From Frondihabitans sp. Leaf304 (GTDB lineage: Bacteria > Actinomycetota > Actinomycetes > Actinomycetales > Microbacteriaceae), in NCBI RefSeq assembly GCF_001423105.1, contig NZ_LMNV01000002.1:1532242-1596241 (forward strand): 64,000 nucleotides of DNA, read 5' to 3'. A program made the translations under genes and the position numbers. Positions 33,703 through 41,880 of the stretch are shown here, in pieces (positions within the stretch are counted from its first letter, which is position 1; each line of letters opens with the position of its first letter). Below the pieces are notes generated by a model. It had not been told where the DNA came from, did not search any database, and saw nothing but the letters and a program-made list of their open reading frames with translations.

Positions 33703-35223
33703 TCACCAGCGGATGAGCTCGAACTCGCGGCGCAGCCGGGCGCCACGCTCCGGATGCAGCTGCGACACCCACGCGATCCGGCCGAGCAGCTGCTGCCGGA
33801 ACGCCGGATGGCCCTCGCGGTTCTGCCCCTCCGGCCCGTGGGTGACGCAGTTGTGGACGACTGCCCGGAGTCGGTCATACTCGCGACGCCCGGGAGCAGT
33901 GGTGGCGTTGACCACGATGCCGGTGACGGTCTGCCGGGTGCCCGCCCGTCGGATCCTCGTCTTCGGGGCATTGATCGTGTGACCCGAGTCGACGACGATC
34001 GCCGTGGCCCCGCGGACGAACTCCCGCACCATCGAGGCCAGTGAGGCGTCGCCCGAGAACGCGAGGTCATCGGCGTAGCGCGTGTAGGTGGCGCCGAAGG
34101 CGTCGGCCCAGCCGGCGAGCCGCGAGTCGAGGCGCTGCAGGCTCAGGTTGGCGAGGGCCGGCGACGAGGGCGCACCCTGCGGCAGGTGCGGCGTCGACAG
34201 CGCCTGACGCAGGGCGAACCGCGCCGAGGCCGAGCCGCCCGCGGGCATGGCGCGCAGCACCCTCGGCGGAACCGAGTGCGTGCAGACTCCGGTGAGCAGG
34301 TGGGCGACCGTCTCGGGAAGGCCGGCCCGCCGGAAGAGTCCGTAGATCTGCTTCGCGGTGACCGATGCGAAGAACGAGACGAGGTCGAGCCCGATCACGA
34401 CGTCGCGGCCGGTGTGCTCGGCCGCTCCGGTGATCGCGCTGCGGCCCGCGACGAAGCCGTGCGCCGCGTCGTGCAGCGGCATCGGCGTGAGCAGCTCGTC
34501 GAGGATGATCCGTTGCATCGTCCGCAGCCGGTCGAGCGGAACCTCGAGCAGACGAGGCACCCGCCCCGGGCGAACACGCCACTTGTAGCGGTAGTGGTGC
34601 AGCGGTCCCTCTTCGGCGAGACGGTTCCAGCCCTGGGTGTCGGCGAACCACTCGAGGCGCCCCACGGTCACGCCGAGCAGACGCGCGAGGTCGACGACGG
34701 TGTCGACGCGCGGGCCCGGCCCCACCGCGCGGGTGGGAGCGATGGCGCGGCTGCGGATCCTGACCGGCGTTCGCCGTGTGCCTCGCCGGAACGACGCCAC
34801 GAAACCCGGCAGGTCGAGGATCAGGCGAGCGAGCAGGCGGGGCGAATCGGGCAGCGAGCGAGGCAAGGACTCGAGGATCCCGCCCACCGCCACCCGAACG
34901 AACGCCCGGCGCGACCCGACGACGCTCGACCCGGCCGCCAGCAGGCTCGGCGCCGACCACTCCGGCGCCGCGTGGAATGCATCGGCCAGCGCGCGGGCGA
35001 CCTCGGCGAGCGTGGCGCCGGGCGGCTCGTGCGCGATGTCTGCGTTGGCGTCGTGCTGCGAACGGCCTCCGAACGACTCATCCGCCGGTGCGGGAGGCAG
35101 GGCGCGCGAAGCGCGCTCGGCCTCTCGCGGTGTCGTGTTCTCGTCGATCTTCGTCCCCCGGGGTAGCCCCGGAGAGGGCGGCACAGCTCGTGTGCCGCCC
35201 GCCTCGCCCGGAGGCCGTTGCAT
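33703..35223 (-). CDS. Retron-type reverse transcriptase with ~200-residue N-terminal extension
   Basis: 506 residues from ATG 35223 (alternatives GTG 35232, TTG 35259; no clear ribosome binding site). The polymerase covers ~215-500: HHYRYKWRVRPG and RLLEVPLDRLRTMQRIIL (motifs 0-1), AAHGFVAGRSAITGAAEH, DVVIGLDLVSFFASV with the first catalytic Asp, LPQGAPSSPALANL (motif 4), and TRYADDLAFSG (motif 5, catalytic YADD ~383-386). After the thumb-side NAPKTRIRRAG comes VTG, a retron hallmark; the retron NAxxH is present as the variant GAAEH. The N-terminus (1-200) has no recognised domain. Upstream, in the 143 bp after lacZ, only one hairpin (family A) is present, a candidate msr-msd-like or regulatory RNA. 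Confidence 0.85.
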   Translation of the reverse strand: MQRPPGEAGGTRAVPPSPGLPRGTKIDENTTPREAERASRALPPAPADESFGGRSQHDANADIAHEPPGATLAEVARALADAFHAAPEWSAPSLLAAGSSVVGSRRAFVRVAVGGILESLPRSLPDSPRLLARLILDLPGFVASFRRGTRRTPVRIRSRAIAPTRAVGPGPRVDTVVDLARLLGVTVGRLEWFADTQGWNRLAEEGPLHHYRYKWRVRPGRVPRLLEVPLDRLRTMQRIILDELLTPMPLHDAAHGFVAGRSAITGAAEHTGRDVVIGLDLVSFFASVTAKQIYGLFRRAGLPETVAHLLTGVCTHSVPPRVLRAMPAGGSASARFALRQALSTPHLPQGAPSSPALANLSLQRLDSRLAGWADAFGATYTRYADDLAFSGDASLASMVREFVRGATAIVVDSGHTINAPKTRIRRAGTRQTVTGIVVNATTAPGRREYDRLRAVVHNCVTHGPEGQNREGHPAFRQQLLGRIAWVSQLHPERGARLRREFELIRW

Positions 35224-35273
35224 GCCGCTCACAGTAGAAGTCGCGCCGCCGCACCGCAACTGGGGCCCGCCCG

Positions 35274-35351
35274 AATTTGAAGGAGAAACACGGGCGGGCG
35301 GCCCCCGATCCGCATGAAGTGGTTGCCGAGCGGCGGTTTCTCCTTCAAATT
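35274..35351. repeat. Palindrome family A, copy 1 (between lacZ and the reverse transcriptase)
   Basis: AATTTGAAGGAGAAAC (35274-35289) and GTTTCTCCTTCAAATT (35336-35351) are perfect 16-bp arms with a 46-nt loop. In the direction of lacZ/RT transcription the loop reads ..TTCATGCGGATCGGGGGC.. The element ends 15 bp past the lacZ stop and lies 50 bp before the RT start codon. Three relatives occur at 43311, 59503 and 61486. Confidence 0.85.
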
Positions 35352-35366
35352 TGCACGGGCACGCAG

Positions 35367-38300
35367 CTACAGCGCCGAAAGCACCAGCCTCAGCGCACGC
35401 GCTTCAGGACGCAGCGCGAACTCGGGCCACACGTCGACGCCGCACGCCCGGGAGCCGAGGCCGTTCTGCGCCGCATCCACGTACAGGTGCGTGCCGGTCG
35501 ACGTCGGGAGCTCGTGCGGGTGAGCGGCGCCCGCGATCTCCTCGGCGGTGTGCCGTGAGAGCGTGAAGCCCGGCCGGCGCCCGGCCTCGTCGGCGAGCGC
35601 CGCGACCCGCAGCCAGGGCGAGCCTTCTGCGGCAAGGTCGAGCGATCGGAACGCCGAGCGGTGACCGGTCTCTTGGGGGCGCGCGTACTGGGCGGACAGC
35701 TCGTCGATCCCGGCGGCGAACCGGCCCACCCGGGCGGCACGCATGCTGTCCGGGTACGACTCTCCCGGACCGGTGCCGAACCACGACGCTTCGTCGACCG
35801 CTCCAGGAAGATCGAGGCGCATGCCGATGCGGGGCAGGATCAGATCCCACCGCGACGAGAACGCGATCGCCACGCTCAGCAGCACGTCGTCGCCGGAGGC
35901 CTCCCACGTCGTCTCGACGCTGACCGAATGGCGCGACGCCGCTGCGGCGTAGCGCGCTAGCTGCCGCACCGAAGTGCCGTCCGATTCAGAACGCAGGATC
36001 CGCCGGGTCATCCGATCGAGACCGGCCGCCTCCCACAGGAGCCCCAGCGCGAACCCGGGCTCGCCGGTGCCGAAGTTCGGCGTCACCCCGGCAGAGTCGT
36101 ACTGCCCGGCGTGCGAAAGAGAGTCGTTGTCGGTGGGTGCGCGGAACAGCGCGAGGGTCGGATCGGCGACCGGCCGACCGGCGAGCTCGACGAGCTCGCC
36201 ACCCTCGAAGACGGCGGGGCCGAGGCGGTGCACGCCCGCGGGAAGAGCCTGCAGCGAGCGAGCGGGACGGCTGCCGAACGTCGACCGCAGCGGCCTGGCC
36301 GACCGAAGCGGCGTCAGATCGTGCTGCCCGGCCGCGACGACGTGCCCGGCGGGAGCCCACGCGGCGTCGGCCGACGTGACGGCCTCGACGGTCAGCCAGG
36401 TCTCGCCGTCGGCGCCCACGTCGACCGTCGGCAGCGGCACGGCAACCGACGAGCCGGCTGCAATGCTCGGCACCTCGAGGGCGCCCGAAGCGACCTCGAC
36501 CCCGTCGACCTCGGCGTGCCAGACGAAGCGGACATCGTCGGAGGGGCGCGAGTGGCGGTGGTTCGAGATGGTGAGGCCGGATCCTTCGCTCTCGACCGAG
36601 AACGCGAAGCGGAACGGCGCGACGACCGCCGCGTACTCGTGGAGACCCGGGGTCGGCGTCTCGTCGGAGAGGATCATGCCGTCCATCACGAAGTTGCCGT
36701 CGTGCACCACCTCGCCGAAGTCGCCGCCGTAGCCGAAGAAATCGGTGCCATCGGCCGTGCGGGTGCGGATGCCGTGGTCGCGCCACTCCCAGACGAAGCC
36801 GCCGTGCAGGCGCGGGTACCGGTCGACGAGGTCTTCGTACTGGTCGATCGCTCCGGGCCCGTTTCCCATCGCGTGCACGTACTCGCAGAGGAGGAACGGG
36901 CGCTGGCGGAGACGAGCCGACTCGGCCGCGGTCGCCCCCTGGATGAGCTCGGTGGTGTCGCTGCCGATCGACTCCGTCTCGGGAATCGACGAGTACATGC
37001 GCGAGTAGACGTCGGTGTACGAGCCGGTGCGGTCACCCTCGTAGTGCACCGGACGCTCGGGGTCGCGGTCGTGCACCCAGGCGCTCATGGCGGCGAGGTT
37101 CGTGCCGGTGCCCGCCTCATTGCCGAGCGACCAGATGACGATGCTCGCGTGGTTCTTGTCGCGCTCGACGGTGCGCTCCATGCGGTCGACGTAGACGTCG
37201 CGCCAGCGCGGGTCGTCGCTCGGGTTGTCGACCCAGGCGTCGGCCGGACGATCCCACCAGCCCTCGAGCCCGTTCTGCGACGCTCCGCGCTCGAATCCGT
37301 GCGTCTCGAGATCGCACTCGAGCACGACCCAGAGGCCGAGCTCGTCACACAGGTCGAGCAGGCGCGGGTGCGGCGGGTAGTGGCTGGTGCGGATCGCGTT
37401 GACGTTGAAGCGCTTCATCCGCGCCAAATCGTCGCGGGCGTGCTGCTCGTCGAACACGCGCCCACGGTCGGGGTGCGACTCGTGCCGGTTCATGCCGTGG
37501 AACACGAGGCGACGGTCGTTGACCAGCAGCAGATCGCCGTCGATGCGGACCGTGCGGAAGCCGACACGCTGGGTCACCGTCTCGCCGACGCTCGTCACGG
37601 TCGTCTCGTACAGGCGCGGCGACTCGGCCGACCAGGGCTCGGCGCCCTCCACGCTCAGCGGGACGACCTCGGCCGGGCTCGCCCAGGTCACGTCGACTCC
37701 CAGCTCGGCGATCGTGAGCCGCACCGGGAATGCCGACTCGTCGGCACGGATCTCAGGATCCAGCGACCCGCCGTCGCGCTCCGACCATCCGGTGCGCAGC
37801 CACACGTCGTCCAGCCCGCCCACCGGCCGCGCCACCACCGTGACTTCGCGGAAGATGCCCGGCAGCCACCACTGATCCTGATCCTCGACGTAGCTCGCGG
37901 CCGACCACTGATGCACCCGCACGGCGAGCGTGTTCCGGCCCGGCCGCAGCACGCCGGTCACGTCGAACTCCTGCGCCAGGCGACTGCCCGCGCCCGTGCC
38001 GATCTCGACACCGTTCAGCCACACCTTGTAGGTGGACTCGACGCCGTCGAAACGAAGGAGGTGCGTGGCGGCGGCGGTCCAGGCATCGGCGCCGTCAGCA
38101 CTGCCGCCGGCAGCTCCCTCGGGCTGTCCGCCGGGGATCTCGAAGTCGCGGCGGTAGTCGCCGGTGGGGTTCGCGTCGGGCACGAACGGAGGGTCGACCG
38201 GAAACGGGAACTGCACGTTCGTGTAGATCGGCGAACCGTAGCGGCCGTCGTGCCCGAGCACCCAGTGCGACGGCACGGCCATCGACTCCCAATCGTCGAC

Positions 38301-38474
38301 GCTCGTGGCGGGATCGACGAAGGCCGTGTCTCCGGCGGCGTGCGGAAGGAGCCGGAATGCCCACTCACCCGACAGATCGAGACTCGGCGCGTCGGTGTGC
38401 AGCCACGACCGTGCCGCAGCTCGGCGACCGGTGCCGGGCGTGATGGCGGTGACGTAGTCGGGGGTGCTGCTCAT
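35367..38474 (-). CDS. lacZ: Glycoside hydrolase family 2 beta-galactosidase
   Basis: 1035 residues, the size of E. coli LacZ. N-terminal sugar-binding domain with WESMAVPSHWVLGHDGRYGSP and GDYRRDFEIPGG; GH2 signature RTSHYPPHPRLLDLCDELGLWV; acid/base Glu in IWSLGNEAGTG; nucleophile Glu in FLLCEYVHAMGNGPG; C-terminal small-chain domain (GTGPGESYPDSM, ETGHRSAFRSL). It hydrolyses beta-galactosides in the cytoplasm. ATG 38474 has AAGGAG at good spacing. A LacI-type operator lies 28-41 bp upstream of the start. Transcribed towards the reverse transcriptase gene. Confidence 0.95.
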   Translation of the reverse strand: MSSTPDYVTAITPGTGRRAAARSWLHTDAPSLDLSGEWAFRLLPHAAGDTAFVDPATSVDDWESMAVPSHWVLGHDGRYGSPIYTNVQFPFPVDPPFVPDANPTGDYRRDFEIPGGQPEGAAGGSADGADAWTAAATHLLRFDGVESTYKVWLNGVEIGTGAGSRLAQEFDVTGVLRPGRNTLAVRVHQWSAASYVEDQDQWWLPGIFREVTVVARPVGGLDDVWLRTGWSERDGGSLDPEIRADESAFPVRLTIAELGVDVTWASPAEVVPLSVEGAEPWSAESPRLYETTVTSVGETVTQRVGFRTVRIDGDLLLVNDRRLVFHGMNRHESHPDRGRVFDEQHARDDLARMKRFNVNAIRTSHYPPHPRLLDLCDELGLWVVLECDLETHGFERGASQNGLEGWWDRPADAWVDNPSDDPRWRDVYVDRMERTVERDKNHASIVIWSLGNEAGTGTNLAAMSAWVHDRDPERPVHYEGDRTGSYTDVYSRMYSSIPETESIGSDTTELIQGATAAESARLRQRPFLLCEYVHAMGNGPGAIDQYEDLVDRYPRLHGGFVWEWRDHGIRTRTADGTDFFGYGGDFGEVVHDGNFVMDGMILSDETPTPGLHEYAAVVAPFRFAFSVESEGSGLTISNHRHSRPSDDVRFVWHAEVDGVEVASGALEVPSIAAGSSVAVPLPTVDVGADGETWLTVEAVTSADAAWAPAGHVVAAGQHDLTPLRSARPLRSTFGSRPARSLQALPAGVHRLGPAVFEGGELVELAGRPVADPTLALFRAPTDNDSLSHAGQYDSAGVTPNFGTGEPGFALGLLWEAAGLDRMTRRILRSESDGTSVRQLARYAAAASRHSVSVETTWEASGDDVLLSVAIAFSSRWDLILPRIGMRLDLPGAVDEASWFGTGPGESYPDSMRAARVGRFAAGIDELSAQYARPQETGHRSAFRSLDLAAEGSPWLRVAALADEAGRRPGFTLSRHTAEEIAGAAHPHELPTSTGTHLYVDAAQNGLGSRACGVDVWPEFALRPEARALRLVLSAL

Positions 38475-38501
38475 CGGTGGATCTCCTTCGATCGGGGGCA
38501 A

Positions 38502-38515
38502 TGTTTACGCTAACA
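38502..38515. promoter_or_regulatory. LacI-family operator upstream of lacZ
   Basis: TGTTTACGCTAACA is a near-perfect 14-bp palindrome with the central CG and TGTTnnCGnnAACA arrangement recognised by LacI/GalR repressors. It is 28 bp from the lacZ start codon. No LacI-type regulator gene is in the window. Confidence 0.7.
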
Positions 38516-38578
38516 TGCCTGCGGCCGCGGGGCCGATTGCCGCCGAATGCCGGTTGCCGAGTGCCGCGTGCCGGGTAC

Positions 38579-38849
38579 CGAGTGCCGCCATTTGTCGCGG
38601 CCCGCCGTCTTGCCACGGCATTAGGCGGCACTCGCGGCCCTGCGTCACTCGGTCGCGCCTCCGCACCGGCAGGCCGGGCACCGAGTGCCGCCAAATGCCG
38701 CGGCGCGCGGCCGTGGTGCGGCAATACGCGGCACTCGGGGTCGCGCGCTGCTCTGAGGCCGAGGGGAGGCACCGCGGGGCGGGTGCCACATGCCGAGTGC
38801 CGCCAAATGCCGCGCGGCGCGATCGTGGCGCGACAAAAGGCGGCACTCG
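38579..38849. repeat. Three palindromes of family C between lacZ and the aminotransferase
   Basis: Three 56-bp hairpins at 38579-38634, 38682-38737 and 38794-38849. Each begins CGAGTGCCGCC and ends GGCACTCG, has an inner TGCCGC/GCGGCA-type stem and AAA-like internal bulges. Broken copies of the same ends (GAATGCCGGTTGCCGAGTGC) precede the first. They occupy most of the 455-bp divergent gap; no gene is visible in it apart from the lacZ operator. Confidence 0.8.
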
Positions 38850-38929
38850 CGGCCAGAACGGCAGAGCGACGCACCCCGCGCGACAGAACGTCGATTCCCG
38901 CCGGCGCAGGGGCCCGGCACCATGGCCCG

Positions 38930-40333
38930 ATGACGACGACGAACGACGCGCTCCTCCGCACCGACAGCGACTTCACCCCGCTCGAGGCCGCCGGTCGCGA
39001 TCACCTGTGGATGCATTTCTCCCGGATGGCGCCGTTCCAGTCGAAGCCGATGCGGGTGATCGACCACGCCGAAGGAATGTACCTGTGGGACGATCGCGGC
39101 CAGCGGATCCTCGACGGTCTTGCCGGCCTCTTCGTCGTCCAGGCCGGCCACGGCCGCCACGAACTCGCCGATGCCGCCGCCGAGCAGGCCAAGAAGCTCG
39201 CCTACTTTCCGGTGTGGGGCCATGCGAACCGGCCCGTGATCGAACTGGCGGAGCGTCTCGCGACGTACGCACCGGGATCCTTGAATCGGGTCTTCTTCAC
39301 GTCGGGCGGCGGCGAAGCCGTCGAGAGCGCGTGGAAGGTCGCGAAGCAGTACTTCAAGCTGACCGGCAAGCCGCAGAAGCACAAGGTCATCTCGCGGATG
39401 GCCGCGTACCACGGCACCACGCAGGGAGCGCTGGCGATCACCGGCCTCCCCGCGATGAAGCAGGCGTTCGAGCCGTTGACTCCGGGCGGATTCCGCGTGC
39501 CGAACACCGACTTCTACCGAGCCACAGATGAGTGGAACGGCGACGAACGAGCCTTCGGACTCTGGGCGGCCAACCGAATCGAGGAGGCAATCCTGTTCGA
39601 AGGCGCCGACACGGTGGCGGCCGTCGTGCTCGAGCCGGTGCAGAACTCGGGAGGCTGCTACACGCCGCCGCCCGGATACTTCGCTCGAGTCCGCGAGATC
39701 TGCGACAAGTACGACGTCCTGCTGGTCTCCGACGAGGTCATCTGCGCGTTCGGACGCCACGGCACCATGTTCGCCTGCGAGAAGTTTGGCTACGAGCCCG
39801 ACATCATCACCTGCGCGAAGGGCATGTCGTCGGGCTACGGACCGATCGGCGCGATGATCGCCAACGAGCGCGTGATGGAGCCCTTCTTGCACGGAACCGA
39901 CTTCTTCCCGCACGGCTACACCTTTGGCGGGCACCCGGTCTCGGCGGCCGTCTCGCTGGCCAACCTCGACCTCTTCGAGCGAGAGGGCCTCAACCAGCGC
40001 GTGCTCGACAACGAGGGTGCCTTCGGGGCGACGCTGTCGAAGCTGCTCGACCTCGACATCGTCGGCGATGTGCGCGGTGACGGCTACTTCTGGGCCATCG
40101 AACTGGTCAAAGACAAAGGATCCAAGACGACGTTCGATGCGGCCGAACGCGAGCTCCTCATCAAGCAGTTCTTGCCCGGCGCGCTGATGGAGAACGGCCT
40201 CTACTGCCGGCCCGACGACCGCGCGAACCCGGTGATCCAGCTCGCGCCGCCCCTCATAGCCGGTCAGGCCGAGTTCGACGAGATGGAGCAGATCCTGCGG
40301 GCGACGCTGCTGGAGGCCGCCCGGCTGGTGTGA
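38930..40333 (+). CDS. Class III aminotransferase (putrescine/beta-alanine:pyruvate type)
   Basis: 467 residues. Landmarks of class III PLP enzymes: DHLWMHFSRM and YLWDDRGQRILDGLAGLFVVQAGH at the N-terminus, FFTSGGGEAVESAWK, the Asp in LLVSDEVICAFGRHG, and the PLP lysine in DIITCAKGMSSGYGPIGA. The family includes putrescine-pyruvate and beta-alanine-pyruvate aminotransferases. With the aminobutyraldehyde dehydrogenase at 29-30 kb it could form a putrescine to GABA route, but the genes are not an operon. ATG 38930 chosen; an overlapping ATG at 38922 is out of frame. Confidence 0.9.
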   Translation: MTTTNDALLRTDSDFTPLEAAGRDHLWMHFSRMAPFQSKPMRVIDHAEGMYLWDDRGQRILDGLAGLFVVQAGHGRHELADAAAEQAKKLAYFPVWGHANRPVIELAERLATYAPGSLNRVFFTSGGGEAVESAWKVAKQYFKLTGKPQKHKVISRMAAYHGTTQGALAITGLPAMKQAFEPLTPGGFRVPNTDFYRATDEWNGDERAFGLWAANRIEEAILFEGADTVAAVVLEPVQNSGGCYTPPPGYFARVREICDKYDVLLVSDEVICAFGRHGTMFACEKFGYEPDIITCAKGMSSGYGPIGAMIANERVMEPFLHGTDFFPHGYTFGGHPVSAAVSLANLDLFEREGLNQRVLDNEGAFGATLSKLLDLDIVGDVRGDGYFWAIELVKDKGSKTTFDAAERELLIKQFLPGALMENGLYCRPDDRANPVIQLAPPLIAGQAEFDEMEQILRATLLEAARLV

Positions 40334-40365
40334 GGGTGTGTGCTCGCGGGGGTGTCTCCGCCGAG

Positions 40366-40426
40366 GTCGCGTGAATCGGCCAGTGTCACAGCGCCGCGGC
40401 GCGCGACCTTGGCCGATTCGCGCGAC
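40366..40426. terminator. Palindrome F between convergent genes
   Basis: GTCGCGTGAATCGGCCA (40366-40382) and TGGCCGATTCGCGCGAC (40410-40426) pair at 16 of 17 positions. It lies between the stop codons of the aminotransferase and MarR genes and is likely a bidirectional terminator; related in design to the other intergenic hairpins. Confidence 0.65.
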
Positions 40427-40459
40427 GTCGCCGTGCGCCCGTCGCGGTAGCGGGCCCAG

Positions 40460-40972
40460 CTAGGCCGGGTCGGCCGGATTCGAGTCGGTGCCGAGCCGCC
40501 GAAGCAACTCGATGAGCTGCGCGCGATCCTGGCGGGTCAGCGGCGCGAGCTTCACCTCTTCTTCGGCGACGAGCTGCAGCATTGCCTGGTCGACCATCTC
40601 GCGACCGGGATCGGTCATGTGCACGAGTACGCCGCGACCGTCGTCGGGGTTCTTGCGGCGCTCGACGAGCCCACGCTCTTCGAGTAGGTCGAGCCGATTG
40701 GTGAGCGTGCCGCTCGTGACCATCGTGATGCGGACGAGCTGGGCGGGGCTGAGCTGAAAGGGCTCGCCGGCACGTCGCAGGGCGGCGAGCACGTCGAACT
40801 CCCAGATTGCGAGGCCGGCGCTCTTGAAGGCGGCGGCTCGAACGGTGTTGAGGTTCAGCGCCACACGGCGGAGGCGCGACATCACATCGAGGGGCGAGAA
40901 GTCGGTCTCGGGAAGCTGACCGGCCCACGCATCGATCAGGAGATCGACCTCGTCACTGCGTTCGGATGACAT
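40460..40972 (-). CDS. MarR-family transcriptional regulator
   Basis: 170 residues. Winged helix: IWEFDVLAALRRAGEPFQLSPAQLVRITMVTSGTLTNRLDLLEERGLVERRKNP and the wing DDGRGVLVHMTDPGREM. It is divergent from the ABM/membrane gene starting 88 bp away, the usual arrangement of a MarR repressor with its target. Confidence 0.92.
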   Translation of the reverse strand: MSSERSDEVDLLIDAWAGQLPETDFSPLDVMSRLRRVALNLNTVRAAAFKSAGLAIWEFDVLAALRRAGEPFQLSPAQLVRITMVTSGTLTNRLDLLEERGLVERRKNPDDGRGVLVHMTDPGREMVDQAMLQLVAEEEVKLAPLTRQDRAQLIELLRRLGTDSNPADPA

Positions 40973-41059
40973 GGCTCCGAGACTACTCAGTGCTTACTCG
41001 GAAGCCGCCCAGCAAGGGAGGTAATGAGCCCGAAACACGCGTCGGCGAGAATCGTCAGC

Positions 41060-41683
41060 ATGTCTCCAGAAGAGACGCGGACCGCCACTGCGCCACAAGC
41101 GCCCCCGGCCACTCCCGTCACCGTGTCTATCACCCGTATCGTCCAGTCGGATCGGATTCCCGAAGCCACCGGCTGGGTGCAGGCCGGGGTGAATCTCGCC
41201 AATCGCTATCCGGGATTCCTCGGATCGGGGTGGGTGCGTTCGCACGGCACCAGCGACGAGTGGCACATGCTGTATCGCTTCGCGGATCCCGACCTCCTCG
41301 ACCGATGGGAATCCTCGCCCGAGCGGACTGCCTGGCTCGCCGAGGGCCGCGACCTCGTCGTCGAGTCGCGTGTCGAGAAGCGGACAGGCATCGAGGGGTG
41401 GTTCGACTCCCACGAGAACGGAGCCCGGGGCGCCGGGTCGGGTTCGGATGCCAGCGCGGTGCCGCCGCCGCGCTGGAAGCAGGCGACGAGCATCTGGGTC
41501 GGCTTCTTCCCGGTCAACCTGCTCTTCACCTACCTGACCACGCTGCTGATCCCGGGCTGGACGTCGCTGCCGATCCTGCCGAAGGTGCTGATCACGACGC
41601 TGACGCTGACGCCGATCATGGCGTACTGGGTGCTGCCGCTGGCGACGCGGCTGCTGAGGCCCTGGCTGAACGCGCCGCGCTGA
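41060..41683 (+). CDS. Antibiotic biosynthesis monooxygenase domain with membrane tail
   Basis: 207 residues from ATG 41060 (an alternative ATG at 41024 sits only 2 nt after a GGAGG, too close). Residues ~25-110 form an ABM domain (VTVSITRIVQSDRIPEA, EWHMLYRFADPDLLDRWESSPERTAWL). Two hydrophobic helices close the protein (~145-170 and ~175-195: WVGFFPVNLLFTYLTTLLI, LPKVLITTLTLTPIMAYWV). The domain resembles known ABM-TM proteins of unknown substrate; possibly membrane quinone-related. The divergent MarR regulator likely controls it. Confidence 0.82.
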   Translation: MSPEETRTATAPQAPPATPVTVSITRIVQSDRIPEATGWVQAGVNLANRYPGFLGSGWVRSHGTSDEWHMLYRFADPDLLDRWESSPERTAWLAEGRDLVVESRVEKRTGIEGWFDSHENGARGAGSGSDASAVPPPRWKQATSIWVGFFPVNLLFTYLTTLLIPGWTSLPILPKVLITTLTLTPIMAYWVLPLATRLLRPWLNAPR

Positions 41684-41750
41684 GGGCTCGGGAGCGCTGA
41701 CGGGCGCGCGGCCTGGGCAGCCCCGGCGGCCCCGGCGGCACGGCGGCTCC

Positions 41751-41843
41751 GGCGCCAATTTGAGAGCGATCCCGGTGCCCCGCCCCATTTTTCGGCGCCG
41801 CTGCCTGGCTCACCCACCGAATCGCTCGCAAATTCGCGGCGCC
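41751..41843. repeat. Long imperfect palindrome (family E)
   Basis: Left arm GGCGCCAATTTGAGAGCGAT (41751-41770) and right arm ATCGCTCGCAAATTCGCGGC plus GCC (41821-41843) pair with a 3-nt bulge and few mismatches; loop 50 nt. It lies in the 197-bp gap between the ABM gene and the class 3 aldehyde dehydrogenase, both plus strand, 68 bp after the first stop. Confidence 0.6.
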
Positions 41844-41880
41844 GCGGCCGAATTCGCACCCGCACGCGCGAGGATGAGGC

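Noticed and set aside
35232-35259. Longer RT starts (TTG 35259, GTG 35232)
   Set aside because: They add only a few residues without family similarity; ATG 35223 is simpler, though none has a clear ribosome binding site.
36111-38513. 800-residue plus-strand ORF opposite lacZ
   Set aside because: Antisense of a clear GH2 enzyme; no domain recognised in the antisense product.
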